A DNA stretch of 64,000 nt, from positions 103,918-167,917 of the forward strand of contig MU401526.1 of assembly GCA_022579005.1 (NCBI GenBank), written 5' to 3'. Shown piece after piece: positions 35,056-47,797 of this stretch. Both the position numbers and the translations under genes were made by a program. The notes beneath the pieces were generated by a model. The model ran no database searches and was not told where the DNA came from. It was given only the letters and a program-made list of their open reading frames with translations. The stretch's first letter is position 1, and each line of letters starts with the position of its first letter. The stretch is from Poronia punctata (taxonomy: Eukaryota > Ascomycota > Sordariomycetes > Xylariales > Xylariaceae).

Positions 35056-38000
35056 GGCATCGCAGCTCGTGGCCGACTTCTTAGTATAGTTACAGCGAGT
35101 AAACGGGGTATGGAGAGTGTCGGTGAGATTCCTACTCCAGTGTGCACAGAATCTTCGGGGAGCTCGATAGTTCAGTACCCGCGAGGGTGCACCAAAGTAG
35201 ACAAAACAACTGGTGCAAGATCCTGCTTACCCTGGCTATGGGTAGCCTCAATTAATTCAAACCAACAGCGAGCGAGCGACTTGCCGGAGCGGACAACGGA
35301 TGTAGAATGGACTAAGTCCACAATCAACGCTTAGCTAGCCTTGGGGACTTGGCCGAGGCCTAGACTCTCTAAGCCGAAAATAATCAACGCCACAGCCAAC
35401 TCCTATGTAACCAGGGCGAAGAACTGGTGGGAAATTCTGAGTCAAAAGTAATCCTCTTCGCGAGAAGGTCGCGTCACACGATATGGCAGACTGTTAGTCG
35501 GTAGTATACGCGACGGTCGGACGGTCTTCAAATTATCGATGCCTGTGGTTTCTTTCGCCTGTTTCGGGGTAGGTATAAGACACCCAGGATGGGCCTGTGT
35601 AATACGGTCGATAGGGTGGGGGGAAAAGTTATAATAAAAAGAGGGTTGCGGAATGCAAAATGCAAGGACCAGCGGGTATATACAGGTCGACTTCTCAAAA
35701 CACTCCAAGCACTCCAATTGTCGCGGCGGCCTTTTGTTCGAGGGTATTCTGCGCTGGGTGTATGGTTTATAGCGTATGTATGAAACGTATTTGTCTTTCG
35801 ACGTGCAATGGTTACAGCGAGTTGCGAGACTGCAGCAATGGCTAGTCTAGTGTGGTGCGGCGACTTTAGACGGGCATGCAGTGCGCCGGTTACACGTGCA
35901 GGCGCCTCTGCGGTCGTTTATTCGATCGGATGGATGTACGGAACGAGGACGACAACGGTATTAGGTAGTTGTCAGGTACCACTGTAATCGATATCTAGCG
36001 CTACCTCAGGCACAGTTCGAGATGGTACGGCGGACGACGGAACACTGGACTGGAGGGATCGGGCGACGGGTGAACGGGGGGCAGCGGATGGGATTAATAA
36101 TAGGATATGTAGCCAGAACTTCCTGTTGATTCGGCAACAGTGGGCCTTGTATGCTTCCTCCCGGCATGCAAAGAAGGGGGGGAATGGGAAAAGGGGTAGG
36201 AAGGCGAGCAGGTTGTTGGCAATGCAAGAGTGGAAAAGAAGGGGTTCCCCCAACAAGCAACGCAGAGAATACGGGGATTTAAAGATTGAAGATGGAGCGT
36301 GCTGCGTCTCCTTGATAGACCAGCGGGTGGGATAGGTAGTATACAGTACATCCCTACCTTACGGTGACAGCATGCAGGAGAAGGTACCGGGGTATTTGAT
36401 CTCTCGCTAAAGTACAGCGTTTTCCTATCTTATTACAGCAACGTAATGTAGCGGTTCCCACTACACGCTGACTAGCAGCAGATGGTGAGGGGTACACAGA
36501 AAACCCAAATTACCTACTCTAGCCTATGTAGGTAATGTATTAATTACTTCTAGACTATCCTCTATCGGCTAGTCGTGTTGAAATCAATGGGCAATACCAA
36601 AACGTATGAATATACGCCGCGTATCTTTTGCATCTATTGAGAAATCAATACCTTCGACTTTTTGGATATAAAAAAAAATACGGTAGGTAGTCGAAGTCCT
36701 CCTTATACGTGGCCGGGACCAGTGACATCGTCACCACGCAAACATTTACTAAAGCATACGCCATCAAGTTTCTAGTAGACAAAATAAAGGGAAATATTGA
36801 AGACCGTGAGAATAGCCTGTCAAAGTATTTACCTTGAAAATGTAATAAACGGCCATGCGATCCGGGATAGTATCTGGACAATCCGACAGGTGTAACCAAT
36901 AGGTAAGTCAATAAAGCCAATGAAGAAGCATAGGCGTGGGAGCCACGCATCAACGCCATAACCTTAATCCAGAAAAGAGCTATCACAGGATATATGCATA
37001 GGGCCCCTTGAACTGACACCCCATACGTAGCATCGACTTACAGGTCTTCGCATGTGCCTATCATGTAGCTACCAATTGCTCTTGGCCCCGTCAAAAGTAG
37101 GCACCTATCTACTACTCGTAAAATAATACAGCCAACCGATAATAAAGATATGGTATCTTGCAGATCTTAAGACAGCTTTCAGACAGTTCGTTTCTTTACC
37201 CCAACATCCTCTAGATAGACTAGGTTAGACCTGTACCCTGTATTCCTGGGGCCAGCCAATTATTATTATGAACACATTTACGTGTATATCGAAAGGTGGT
37301 GTACGTAGGATTGTAGGCACCTAACCTACACCTCTATCTCGTAGCATAACCGTGGAGTTTTGAAAATGTCAAGAATTTTGTATCGTACCACGCTAGGACA
37401 GCATCATCTGTTGTTATTAAGGGGTTTCCCTGAGTAAGGCCGGGCTTCTATCTTCAAGTTTACAATTAAATTGATTAAATGGTAACCAGTATTAGCTAGT
37501 ACCTACAAAGTATATTTGTAGCGGAGGATTTTCATTTCCATCACTCCCAACAAGCCCGATGCAAAACATGCATGTACTTAGGTATTTTCATTTGTCTGGT
37601 CGTCCGTCAAGCGGAAACCTACGGCTTCAGTTCCCCTTATGAAACGCGAGCAAACACACAACTTTTTAGTAGCATCGCGCCTAGTGGTGGGCCCGTTGGC
37701 TCCACTTCAGGTACAGATTTGAACAAGGGGGGATCGACTGTTTGGCGATGAATCTATCCTTACCTTGGTAATCAGGTATTGGCACGGTTAAGTTATGTGG
37801 ATTTTGATGGATTGAAAGACCGAGATGCCAGCGCTTGCTCAACTACCTTCCTACACATATTTTACCGAAACGGCAGGTTTGGGCAGACGATACAAGGGCT
37901 CAGCAGCGAAACTTGAGCTCCGGCGAGAATTTGAATGATAGGTATTCAGGATTCGGGCCAGGGGCTTCATTGCATCATGTACTGAGTAGGTTAGGTACGT

Positions 38001-40868
38001 TAACCCGCCCATTTCTCCCATGTGTCGGAAAATACGTCCTTTATAGGATATCAGTTCGTATTGGGGGGCCAGCATAAAATCCAACGATTGGTAATAAGTT
38101 TTATTAGTTCGTTTGCTTGGTGGTGTATAAAAGTACTTGTCTTGCTTGTATACCTAGGTACGTAAGCATTCCCGGCAGGTATAAATATCCAACTAACCTA
38201 CGTGTTAGGTGTTGTTCGTGTGACCGACTGGGCCTCATTATCGGTGTTATGGTGACAATATTGGCATTATAATTTTGAGCGGTTGATGTGATGGCCATTA
38301 TTTCCGAACTCGTGAGAAGAGCTATGTAAGCTTGCCATCCATCCTCAAAAGGCATCAATCATGTGCCTTATTGTTGCCCAGGTACCTGCATACCTGCTAA
38401 GGCTGCTATGGTCAAACATACTCGTACCGATGAGTTGTCCCCACAAGCACACCGCAACCTGTGGGTAGCTTAGGCGACCGAAGCACCAGTTAGGCTCCAT
38501 TTTCGTCCGAATGTTGTATCCAAGCGATATCGAGGCTTGTCGATGTTGGCCATGACGAATCATCTCTGTCTAAATCGCATGCAAAGCAGGGGTTCGCTAG
38601 CAACGTGTCCTCGATTCCCTGTCGAGCCAATGCAGAGGGACATAGAATAATAATAGTCTGGGTGGGAAACGTGTAGATAGGCGTGTCCGAAGCAGGTTGT
38701 TAAAGTATGCACAGGGCAATCTAGCAAATGCACGTACATGGCGATGCAAGAGGTATAGATGGATGGATGGATGGTTGGATATATGTAGGTACGAGACATG
38801 CATCGTACCTGGACCCGAAGCATCGACGGTTCCGGTCTGAGAGACAGCCCCATTTCCAAGGTAGTCGTCCAAAAAGGTTGCAACAACTGTGCCTTATCGG
38901 GCACTTTCACTGCTGTGGGTGTTCGTAGGAGCCACGGGGGGATCGAGGGAGAGGGGGGAGCCACTGAAGATACCCACGCAAGCCCAAAACCAACCAGCTT
39001 CATGTTTCACATGTGGGGTTTCACTGCACGGCGCCCGAGTAGGAAATTGGCAAAACGGGGGTTATACATGAGCCATTCCTGGCACTTCAAAGTGCTCCGT
39101 TGTGGCCTTTTATCTTCTTCGGTCTTCTGCCCCTATTCTATCATGAGAGCTAGGTAGCACCGAGTGCCAGCCATACGCCGTACAAGGCGAACGGTCGACT
39201 TGGTGATGCTGGACCAGTATCATTTCCCTTCGACTAAGACCGTAACCATGATGATGTAATTTTCAGGGACAACAAGCTAAGCGCAGAAGGGTTCGTTGTC
39301 CCCCTGTCATTTGTTGTTGATCCTCGAACAATGATCGCCAGTCCAGTCCCTCCAAAGGTTCAAAGGTACCCAAGTACTTAATAGGTACTCAGCACTTATT
39401 TTTGTTACCGTGGCGGCGCGCGCCAAGTATTCTAGGTACGGTTGTACGGTAATGGCAATCAAGTACCCTGGGCTAAGGGCTCAGGGACCCTCCACTAACT
39501 CCGCGCCGCTTGCTAACGGCGTGGCTTTGAGGGGAGCTAAAACAGAACGTCGACAATCCACTTCTTGTTGACTGGGCCTTGCTAAAAATAATGATAATCC
39601 AAAATGTTCACATGAAAGACTCTATTGCCGATACCCAAGTTTTTCGTGACTAACGCAGCAGGATTCTCTAAAGCAAATAACTTGCGGGCTTCGGCACCCA
39701 TTCGTCGTCATCTTCTGTCGCTGATCGAATATAACTAGCCCCGACGCCTTTATACTCACAAATTAACCTAACCTAGGCAAGTCCGCGACTTTTGTTCAAC
39801 TGACTCGGACTCGAGAATATGAAAGCCAGCAGCATCTGCGAATAATGATATGCACATGGCCTCGCTTAAGTCCACCAGTGGCATATTTCTCGTGGCTTAA
39901 GAGGCGGCCAAGTAATTATTAAGTACTACACAGAAAAAAAACCATTCGGCTGGCTTGCTTAAAAACCTGGTAGGTTTACAAGTTTACCGAGGACGGAATG
40001 GGCTGCACGAGGTGCCGTGTGACACAAAGTGTTACTCGTGGGGCGGAAGCGAGCAAACGGACGTACCTGGTTTTTCTCTTTTTTTGCAGAAAACAATCAA
40101 CCAGTCACATATGTATCTGATTGTTTTTTGGAGAGAGGGAGAAAAAAAAAAATTCCCGTCCGTCAACGCAGTCCTGCATACATTTATCGGGAAGAGGCGG
40201 ACCAGGAAGGTGTAAAAAGGCACTACACGCGTCAACTGTCCGTCTTTGTGTGCCAAAGTGCGTCTTTGACAGGCGGCGAAGTCAAAGTGTTGTAGGGTAG
40301 GCAGGTAGGTATTCGTGGTGTCTCGGGCCAGACACCACACAACCCATATTACATGATTTAAGGCGCCGTGTTACCCCCTGGTATGTAGTAGCCCCCGCGT
40401 AAGATAACTGATGTACGGGGGTACCGACCTATATAATCACTGCACGTAAAAGGAGACTGGTGAGAGAGAAAAGGAACACAGTTAATTAACTTGAACCACT
40501 TTACGCGTGGGAGCGCGTCTCTCGCCAGAATACTCGTGATCAACTTGATGTTGTTATGGGAAACTTTGCAAGGCCACCCCTAATTTAAACACGTCACGAC
40601 TCATGCGGGCTACAAACAATTATGGTATTTTTTTTCTTTCAATTTCCCATTGATCCCATCTAGCCAACCCACAATACGATTCTGGACTCGAAACCAGGGT
40701 CTCCCTGGATGTGTGTATTAATATATCTTGCAAGTTGCTGCTCTCATGATGTACCTAACCTACCTAACCTACTTTTCCTAAATATAGTAGCTCATTCCCG
40801 GGCTTGTTATGGTACCTGACATAATTACCTAACATGATGAAAGAAAGAAAAAACGTGAGACGCGAAAG

Positions 40869-40887
40869 TGAGTGAGTGAGTGAGTGG
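40869..40887 (+). repeat. (GTGA)n microsatellite
   Basis: Four to five tandem GTGA units within the gene-free stretch. Simple repeat. Confidence 0.7.
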
Positions 40888-41149
40888 TGTCCGGCACCTC
40901 GGAACGCGAACCCACCTGACGATGTTACCGAGCGGCCTGCCGTGTCATCCGTCAGGGGTAAGGGAAAGAAAGAAAAAAAAAAAAAACAAGCAGCAAAACA
41001 ATAGGGATTTTTTTTTTTTTGGCATTCGTCGCACGTGTTTGTCTGCCAACATTATTGAAAATTTTACAATTTTTCTTTCACCGTCTCACTTATAGCCAGG
41101 GTGTCCGTGTCTATTGTGCGCATCGTATTCGCCTCGTCAAGGTGAGTCG

Positions 41150-41173
41150 CTGCCGCTGCCGCTGCCGCTGCCG
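41150..41173 (+). repeat. (GCTGCC)4 microsatellite
   Basis: Four tandem hexamers, directly after a donor-like GGTGAGT. No gene could be built around it. Confidence 0.75.
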
Positions 41174-42116
41174 CGCTCAAAAGTCGTACAAAGAAAAAGA
41201 AAAAAAAGTGTATATATGTGGTATGGCGGTCTGGCATATAACGCCTCCCCCTGACCCTCCCTTACATATCATCACATTGAGTTCCCCCCCATTACACGTA
41301 TATGATACCTCTAGTTAAGGTATATAGTTTTCCATTCTCACGTTTATAAGCAGCCACCCCCCGTTGAGAGCCTCATACGTTTATACCAAACGTTCTACTG
41401 TGTAAAAAGATGGTGGCGGATTGTCATGATCACTACAGACATACTCGTACACGTAGATAATAATATAATTAATTCATACAAGACTCCCGTCACCGCAGGA
41501 ATGTACCGGTTTCCTCGTCTTGTCCGGATGGCGACTTGAAGTTTTTTGACAACATTTTCACAGTGCAAGCCTATGTACGCGTTTCTCGATGTTGGTTAGA
41601 ACTCCATATACTTTGTGATCGGAGTGTAGTCCGATATGTAGACTTACGTAATTCATGCATACATACGTATATGTCAAGACGGACGGGAGCCGACCCGGGG
41701 TTTTAAATAAATAAACAAACCGGGCTGGGATTCGCAGATTCCCAAGTCCCTGTGAGTAATCTTGTGAATGAGTTTAGAACATAGTATAAAATCATGTAAT
41801 CATTCGCTTGCACTATTCTCTATGACGCTCCAGGCCGCCTATGTTGGCCTTCCAAGAGGCAATGTGTGATTGAGCCATGCGCCGCTGCCAAAGGGGCAAA
41901 TAATGATGCGAAATGGCAGAATATGCCTGCTGAGGTTTCACGGCAAATTCCTTCGACACATGGGGGTAAATGCACCTCTAAGCTCAAGGAATTCTTACTC
42001 ACCTTGATGTCATTGATGCGAGTGATGAGCCGTCACGGCAGCTTGCATATGCAAAACTCACACCCCCGGGGGGCCAAAGAAAAAAAGAAGAAGCAAAAAA
42101 CACCCGCCAGGTTATG

Positions 42117-43211
42117 CTATTTACTAGACACGCGCGCGCCAAGCTTACCTGTAGAGAGGTATCCCTTATTCCCCATCTCGCTCCGCCAACCAATGCCCAA
42201 AACACCGAAGACGACCCGTCCATCGCGGTCCGCAGCCACCGCATCTTCCCGCTCCTCCTCGACCACGAAGCAGCATTGTTCGACCTCTCCCGGGTGTAGC
42301 ACCGGCTTGACCGCGCCGCTGACCTCCCAATTACAATCCTGATACCGGAGCCCGGCCTCCAGTTGTAGCCCCACGCGCTGCAGCTGCATGAGGTCCTCGC
42401 TGCAATTCTCCAGCTGCGCCTCCATGACCCAGCGCCTGCCGGCGGGACGGGACGTAAGCGGCAACGGGCCGACCTTGGTCCGCACGATTAGGGATCCTTT
42501 ACAGATAAATTGGTATAGTTTCCGGAACGTGCGCACGCGGCCGCTTGTTTCCGTCGCCTCGTAGTAACTGACCGTTACCGCGAGCACGTGGTTTCCCTCC
42601 TCGTGCAGGTCGAAATTGACGATCCTCTGCAGCGTCTGACCCGGTTCCAGATCCGTGCCACTGCTTGGTTTATCCCCCTCTCCCGCCGGGTCCTCGGCAG
42701 GTTGCAATACTAGTTTTTGAGATGCAGCGGCGCCGGGTGTCTTCATTTCCGCCTCGATGCGCACATCGCGAATAAACTTCTTTTTGGTCTGCTGCCCCGA
42801 TGTCGCAGCATTAGGTGTAGGGAAAGTTGGCGTGGTTGCTGAAAGCGGTTCCCCCACGCCCGGTGGTATATCATGGTTCGCGCATAGTGTACAACTAAAC
42901 GTCTCTCCGACGTAGGCAGAGCCAAAGGAGGGTGGTAGGTTTAATATCGGGGTCAACAGGAAGGGCTCCGGGTTCGTACCGCTGTTGGCGCCGTAAGCGA
43001 GTGAGGCTGGAATCGGTGCTGCGTTCTCGGCTGGACTAGCTAGTGGTGACGAGAGCGGGTGCTGGGCAACCAGGGACGGTCGCGATAGTCTGTGGTCCAA
43101 ATAAGTACCAAGGATACAACGGGCGGACGGAGGATTCTATTACCGTAATACTTTTAGCGAAATAGAATGTGGTTCTTTGGGATCAATGGAAGGATATCGC
43201 TGATGACTCAT
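42117..43211 (-). CDS. TRAPP complex subunit 13 homologue (TRAPPC13, DUF974)
   Basis: Predicted trafficking-complex subunit acting at the ER-Golgi/Golgi. Exons: 43211-43144 and 43089-42117; 346 residues. The first exon encodes MSHQRYPS and then HSISLKVLR, the family's conserved opening; the 54-base intron (donor GTAATA, acceptor CCACAG) splits the Arg codon and leads into LSRPSLVAQ. Other conserved features: ILNLPPSFGSAYVGETFSC, VRIEAEMKTP, VNFDLHEEGNHVLAVTVSY, FRKLYQFICKGSLIVRTKVG, and near the end GWRSEMGNKGYLSTGKLGARV. It is about 70 residues shorter than animal TRAPPC13 because it stops after the segment equivalent to the GERGRLQT region. A consensus donor (CAG|GTAAGC, intron start 42148) sits 10 codons before the stop, so a spliced alternative 3' end is possible. 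Confidence 0.85.
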
Positions 43212-43826
43212 CGTGGAAGAAAACTTGATATATCCGTCTCTACTTCCGTTCCTAGTTCTAGTATTATATCTGACAAATATCAAAACACATGGTCGCGGAT
43301 GTGCATGCGGCGTACATTACGTTTAGGAGACTTGAACTTGTTGTAACCTTAACCTATCTCCTCGTACACCTACATGTACACGCAGAGGCACTCTAGAATG
43401 GTTCATGTTGATTGGGGTTGCCTTATCGATAACGTTGCTATGAGGTAATGGTAAATACCTACCTACCTAGTTATGTTACTCAACAACACAATTGTTTCCT
43501 AGCTGCCGACCCCCTACCACATTTGCTTTCTACTAATGAGCAACCACTTTCCTATGGTAGACGCGATAGGAGTGGTGCTGGCCTTTTCAATTAAACGAAA
43601 TGGTGCAGAAGTAACATTCCGAGTAGTTACAAGCGAGGTTGAATTTGCGTGAGCTTTCCCCCCCTTCCTTTATTATCAACACCGTAATCCGAATTCCAAA
43701 TAGTTATGGAACGATGTTCTGGCCGAATAAGATCACTTCGTGATCCGCACAACCGGCAACTAGACTAGAGTCCGGGGGGTGGGGGAACCTAATAGAATGG
43801 TAAGCAAAAGAATGAGAAAACAGCCT
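43212..43826. other. Intergenic between KH-protein gene and TRAPPC13
   Basis: About 600 bases with no gene seen. It should contain the TRAPPC13 promoter and the KH-gene 3' flank. Confidence 0.6.
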
Positions 43827-45852
43827 TTACGACGGAAAACCTACAGCACCATAACTACCAGGCGCTCCTGAAGGAGGGGGAGGCGGCGGCGGCGGCGGCT
43901 GGCCGGCACCTCCAGGCGGTGGTGGAGGAGGAGCTTCTGTTGGTGGCGGCGGCGGAGGCGCAATTGATGCTCCGGGGGCAGGCGGCGTGGGAGAGCCCTG
44001 CTGAGCAGCTTGGCTAGCCGCGTAGTACTGGTAGTACTGGACGTAGCTGGTTTGTGTTAAATTGAGCTGCCGAAGGATCATAAAAGAGTTACTTACGCTG
44101 CATAACCACCGTATGCGGCATATGGGTCTTGTCCACCGTAGTACTGGGCGTACTGGGCTGCATAATCATTTGTCGGAGCTGCGGGACTACCAGCACCACC
44201 AGGTGCGGGAGAGGCCGAGCTCGGAGCGGGAGCTGGAGCTGGAGAGTTGTTATAGCCTCCGTGGCCACCGTACGAACTAGAGCGGCCTCCGGACCTATCG
44301 TATCGGTCACCGCCACCATATCGGTCACCACCGTACCTATCGCCTCCGTAACCTCCGCCACCCCCATGTCCTCCGTAATGCTGTCGCGGTGGGCGAGACT
44401 TGAAGTCTTCGTATTCTTCCTTGACTTTATTGACAAGGTCCTCACACAGCTCCTTTGCTTTCTCGACCATAGTCGCCTCAGGACCCCTGACTTTTTGTTA
44501 GATATATATCGCAGAGGACTGGGCAGGAACAGAAATGCACCTACGCTACGTGAAGGTACATATCATCGTCGCTTTCGGAGTTAGTTGAGGCTTCGAGGTA
44601 GCCAGAGCCTCGGCCCTTGATTTGCACACGGCATCCAGTTTCCTGTTGGATATGCTTTACATACGCGCCTCCGTGGCCAACGATTTGTGCGCGTAGATTA
44701 AATCCTGGTACAGGTTCCAGGCCGATAGGGATCTTGGCTTCGGGCCATTTGCGCTGGCGCCAAGTTAGATCATGTACAGGAAATGGCAAGAGATAGAACA
44801 AGACTTACGCGTCCAAATTCGTCACGTTCAACTTGCTCTTGGTCTCGTCGGCGGAATCGTCGTTCGTCAACCAGATTCGGAAGCTCCTGCTTCATCATTT
44901 CTTCGATCTTCTTAACAGCAGCATCTAAACCGGCCTTGGAAGTACTGGTCACATGCAGATAAAGAGGAGGTGCCTGGAGGTCCGTTAGCTTCATCCACCC
45001 TATTTAATCGCCAGGGGTTACTCACTGCCGGAGTAGCCATGCTCTTGTCCGGGTAGTATTCGCCGCGCGTCGTGACATCTTAGAAAGTCAACCATTGTTC
45101 TATCAAGAAATCAACAGATTAATATGGGAGGTTCTCGTACCAGCTCCGGTCTCTTCTTTAATCTAGATCACGTAGCGGAGGTCAGCAGATGCCAAAGAGG
45201 GGAGTCGTGTACGAGCTAGTATGCTTCTAGGTAAGCCACACTGTCTCTACACGACACAAGGAGAGAATGGGTAATAGAACCCGTCCAAAGGGCTAAGCTC
45301 TGAAATGGATCAGTAGAAATTGACCATGGGTGTTATTTACCATCTTTTGTGTCGATCCCTTGGTTAATAGGTAGCGGTTCCGTAGGTCATTGACTTCGAT
45401 ATCTTTTATGTAATCGCCGTCAGAGACATAGACCTCGCCGTTTATGTTCTTCCCGGCATTTGCGTCGCCACTGCCTGTCGAGGTAGTTGACGCAGCCCTG
45501 ATGGGCGGGACATCGACATGTTGAGGTGCCTTTCTTGCTCGGAGCTGCTCGTTTATCTTGGCCGCGGCGGCAGCTGTTATTAGTTAGAGCAGTTAGCACG
45601 ACATTCATTCGGACTTAGGGGAAATGCATAGGGACAGGACAAACCTGCGGCTGCGGCTGCGTCGACGGGACTCTTCTTGGTCTCAGGCGTTGCGCTGTCA
45701 GCGCCTCTGTTTATGGGACTGCGGTCGCGTGCACTCTCTGATTTACGGGCAGGTGGTGAACGGGATCGCCGATCAAATCTGGACCGGCGAGGCTCAGGCT
45801 CCGTCTGGTCAAAACGCGACCTCTTCGCCGTACGGCGTTCACTGTCATCCAT
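43827..45852 (-). CDS. KH-domain RNA-binding protein, KHDC4/Blom7-like
   Basis: Predicted pre-mRNA splicing-associated RNA-binding protein. Eight exons: 45852-45645, 45573-45341, 45162-45141, 45078-45026, 44973-44809, 44753-44545, 44486-44097, 44046-43827; 499 residues. All introns are GT-AG and the exon sum is 1500 bases. The N-terminus is Arg/Ser/Glu-rich (RRSRFDRRSRSPP). KH-like region 1 covers LRNRYLLTKGSTQKMIKEETGADVTTRGEYYP, spread over exons 2-4. The second KH domain has IPIGLEPVPGFNLRAQIVGHGG with the GxxG loop at 253-256, then HIQQETGCRVQIKGRGSG and MYLHVAGPEATMVEKAK, closely matching human KHDC4. The C-terminus is Gly/Tyr/Arg-rich, then Tyr/Gln-rich, ending in long proline runs that could bind SH3, WW or profilin partners. 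Exon 3 is a 22-base micro-exon. It is divergent from ILV6. Confidence 0.92.
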
Positions 45853-46531
45853 AACTGCGGTTATGCAAGTTCACAATTGGGGATACTAGTAAGGACAGAA
45901 CTGCGGAAGAATGAATAGTTGAGCGTTGGGTACAATAAAGAAGACGAGGAGTGCGGTTGGAGTCGAAAGTCTTCGGGTTGTCCACACCTGTTCTGGGAAG
46001 ATTGAAACCAGGTGGGATTGAAGATATAGAAAGTTCAAGGTTGGTTTCCAGCCAGCTTTAGAAAAATGTATTCTTGGCAAGAACTTGGAGCTTACAATTG
46101 TACCTATTTAGCGCTGTAGGACCCGCAGACGTTTGCCAGGCGAAAATTGTATGGGGATTAGCGGAAGTTAAATTGGAGACGCTTCTGGTTATGTAAATCT
46201 TGAGGCAGAATTCTGATTATATCCATATTGGTACTCGTATTACTACATATTATCACAGTATATGCCTTTACAAGATATCAAGGTCTCCCCCGGGCGAGTC
46301 TAGACCTCCATTCCGTTGAATTGATGGAACGGCCTCCGATGATCGCAGCAGTTCATCACCTTTGAAACTATCTAGAGCTAGTTGTACCCACCCAACTTTT
46401 TCTCCCTGTTTATTCTGAGTCAAATTGGGAGGACAATATCACCAATTGATCCTCACCACACCAGTGTCTGGTTCTGAGATTTGCCAATATCTGGTCAGCG
46501 GACTTTCGAGTCCTCATAGACGATCAGAACG
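45853..46531. promoter_or_regulatory. Divergent promoter region of the KH-protein gene and ILV6
   Basis: A 679-base interval between two divergent start codons. No defined element was recognised. The ILV6 side includes a CCCACCCAACTTTTTCTCCC pyrimidine-rich patch near 46388-46407. Confidence 0.5.
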
Positions 46532-47530
46532 ATGGCGTCTCGATTACTCGCTCAAGCAAACTGCTTCCGAGCAGCCTCAACAGCTCTGCGTGCCGGTCCG
46601 CAAACCGCTACTCGATGGAGCTCCAGTAGTTCTTCAACCTCGGCCATTGCCTACAAGGCCCTCCGCCGCCGGCAAGCTCCCCTGCCTACCAGCGACACAC
46701 CTTCATCATGGTCGGCTCAATCGGCTGTTTCCAACATTCTCTACGAGACGCCGACGCCTTCCATGGCCCCTCCAAAGCGCCATGTCTTAAACTGCCTAGT
46801 CCAGAACGAGCCCGGTGTGCTGTCACGAGTCTCTGGAATTCTGGCCGCTCGTGGCTTCAATATCGACTCTCTAGTCGTGTGTAACACGGAAGTAGAGGAC
46901 CTTTCGCGCATGACCATTGTTTTGACTGGCCAAGACGGCGTAGTTGAGCAAGCCCGCCGGCAATTGGAGGATCTGGTCCCAGTGTGGGCTGTTCTGGATT
47001 ACACCAACGCCGCCCTGGTCCAGCGCGAGTTGCTCCTCGCTAAGATCAATATTCTGGGCCCGGAGTACTTCGAAGAGCTTCTGGCGCATCACCGTGAGAT
47101 GACCGCCGAGGTTGACGCCGAGACCCACGAGAAGACCCTTGGGGATATCGCTCAAGACTTCCACCCGAGTAAAATGGTTGCCAGTCAAGCATTGCGTCAC
47201 AAACACGAACATTTGAAGTCGATCACATACTTTGCCCATCAGTTCGGCGGCAAGGTTCTGGATATTAGTACTAACAGCTGCATCGTCGAAGTGTAAGTCT
47301 GATATATGTGTTCTTGGGTTTGTGTGTTTCGATGCTAATGCCGCTATAGTTCTGCGAAGCCTGTAAGGATCGACTCGTTCATGAAGTTGGTGTCTCCATT
47401 CGGTATCCTCGAATCCACGCGTACCGGCCTCATGGCATTGCCTCGGTCGCCCCTATACGGGCCTGACGAGGAAGCCGTTCAGAAGGAGGCAGACGAAGTT
47501 GTTGATGCTAGCCAGTTGCCACCTGGTTAA
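46532..47530 (+). CDS. ILV6: Acetolactate synthase regulatory (small) subunit, mitochondrial
   Basis: Regulatory subunit of acetohydroxyacid synthase; it stimulates the catalytic subunit and confers valine feedback in the mitochondrial branched-chain amino-acid pathway. Exons: 46532-47292 and 47350-47530; the 57-base intron splits a Val codon (CIVEV then SAKPVRIDSF). 313 residues. The N-terminus (MASRLLAQANCFRAASTALRAG) is a typical mitochondrial presequence, and the serine run that follows is spacer. The N-terminal ACT domain starts at about 83 with RHVLNCLVQNEPGVLSRVSGILAARGFNIDSL, the near-invariant IlvH/Ilv6 signature. LDYTNAALVQRELLLAKI and the C-terminal ACT-like half with RIDSFMKLVSPFGILESTRTGLMALPRSP follow. 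It is convergent with the OTC gene; stop codons are about 270 bases apart. Confidence 0.97.
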
Positions 47531-47797
47531 GGATATGACAGACTTGGCGCAACTGGAATTAATGGCGTTTGTAAAGGACTTTCTGGTTGATTTTATACAC
47601 GTATGTCACAAAATGTTAGATACAGGTTATGTGCAAACTTGGCCGTCTTTATGCGCGTTTGCCTTTGAACTGAATTAATCTTCCGGGGTTTACACCATGG
47701 CAAGCCTGAATAAAACCCCAATGAACTGTTCAAATTCCTAGGAACCGGGCTTGCATTGTGACTGTCAAAAACTCCTGGTCTTATCTCTCGGCGCATC

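Larger units (their letters stand above)
35056..42116. other. 7-kb gene-free stretch with simple repeats
   Basis: Only short frames (the longest about 147 codons, 38560-39003 minus), none with recognisable domains or convincing introns. Base composition is normal, so this is not RIP-degraded sequence. Contains GATG repeats near 38758-38774, GTGA repeats near 40869-40887 and GCTGCC repeats near 41150-41173. No tRNA was noticed. Confidence 0.55.

Noticed and set aside
36645..37019. Minus-strand frame of 124 codons
   Set aside because: No conserved motif, atypical composition, and no supporting splice or promoter signals.
38560..39003. Minus-strand frame of 147 codons with a hydrophobic start
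   Set aside because: Includes a GATG microsatellite translated as IHPSI repeats; no domain. It may be a signal-peptide-like coincidence.
41820..42002. Short frame after TRAPPC13 as its last exon
   Set aside because: No splice combination gave a family-like C-terminus; the direct stop at 42117 fits better.
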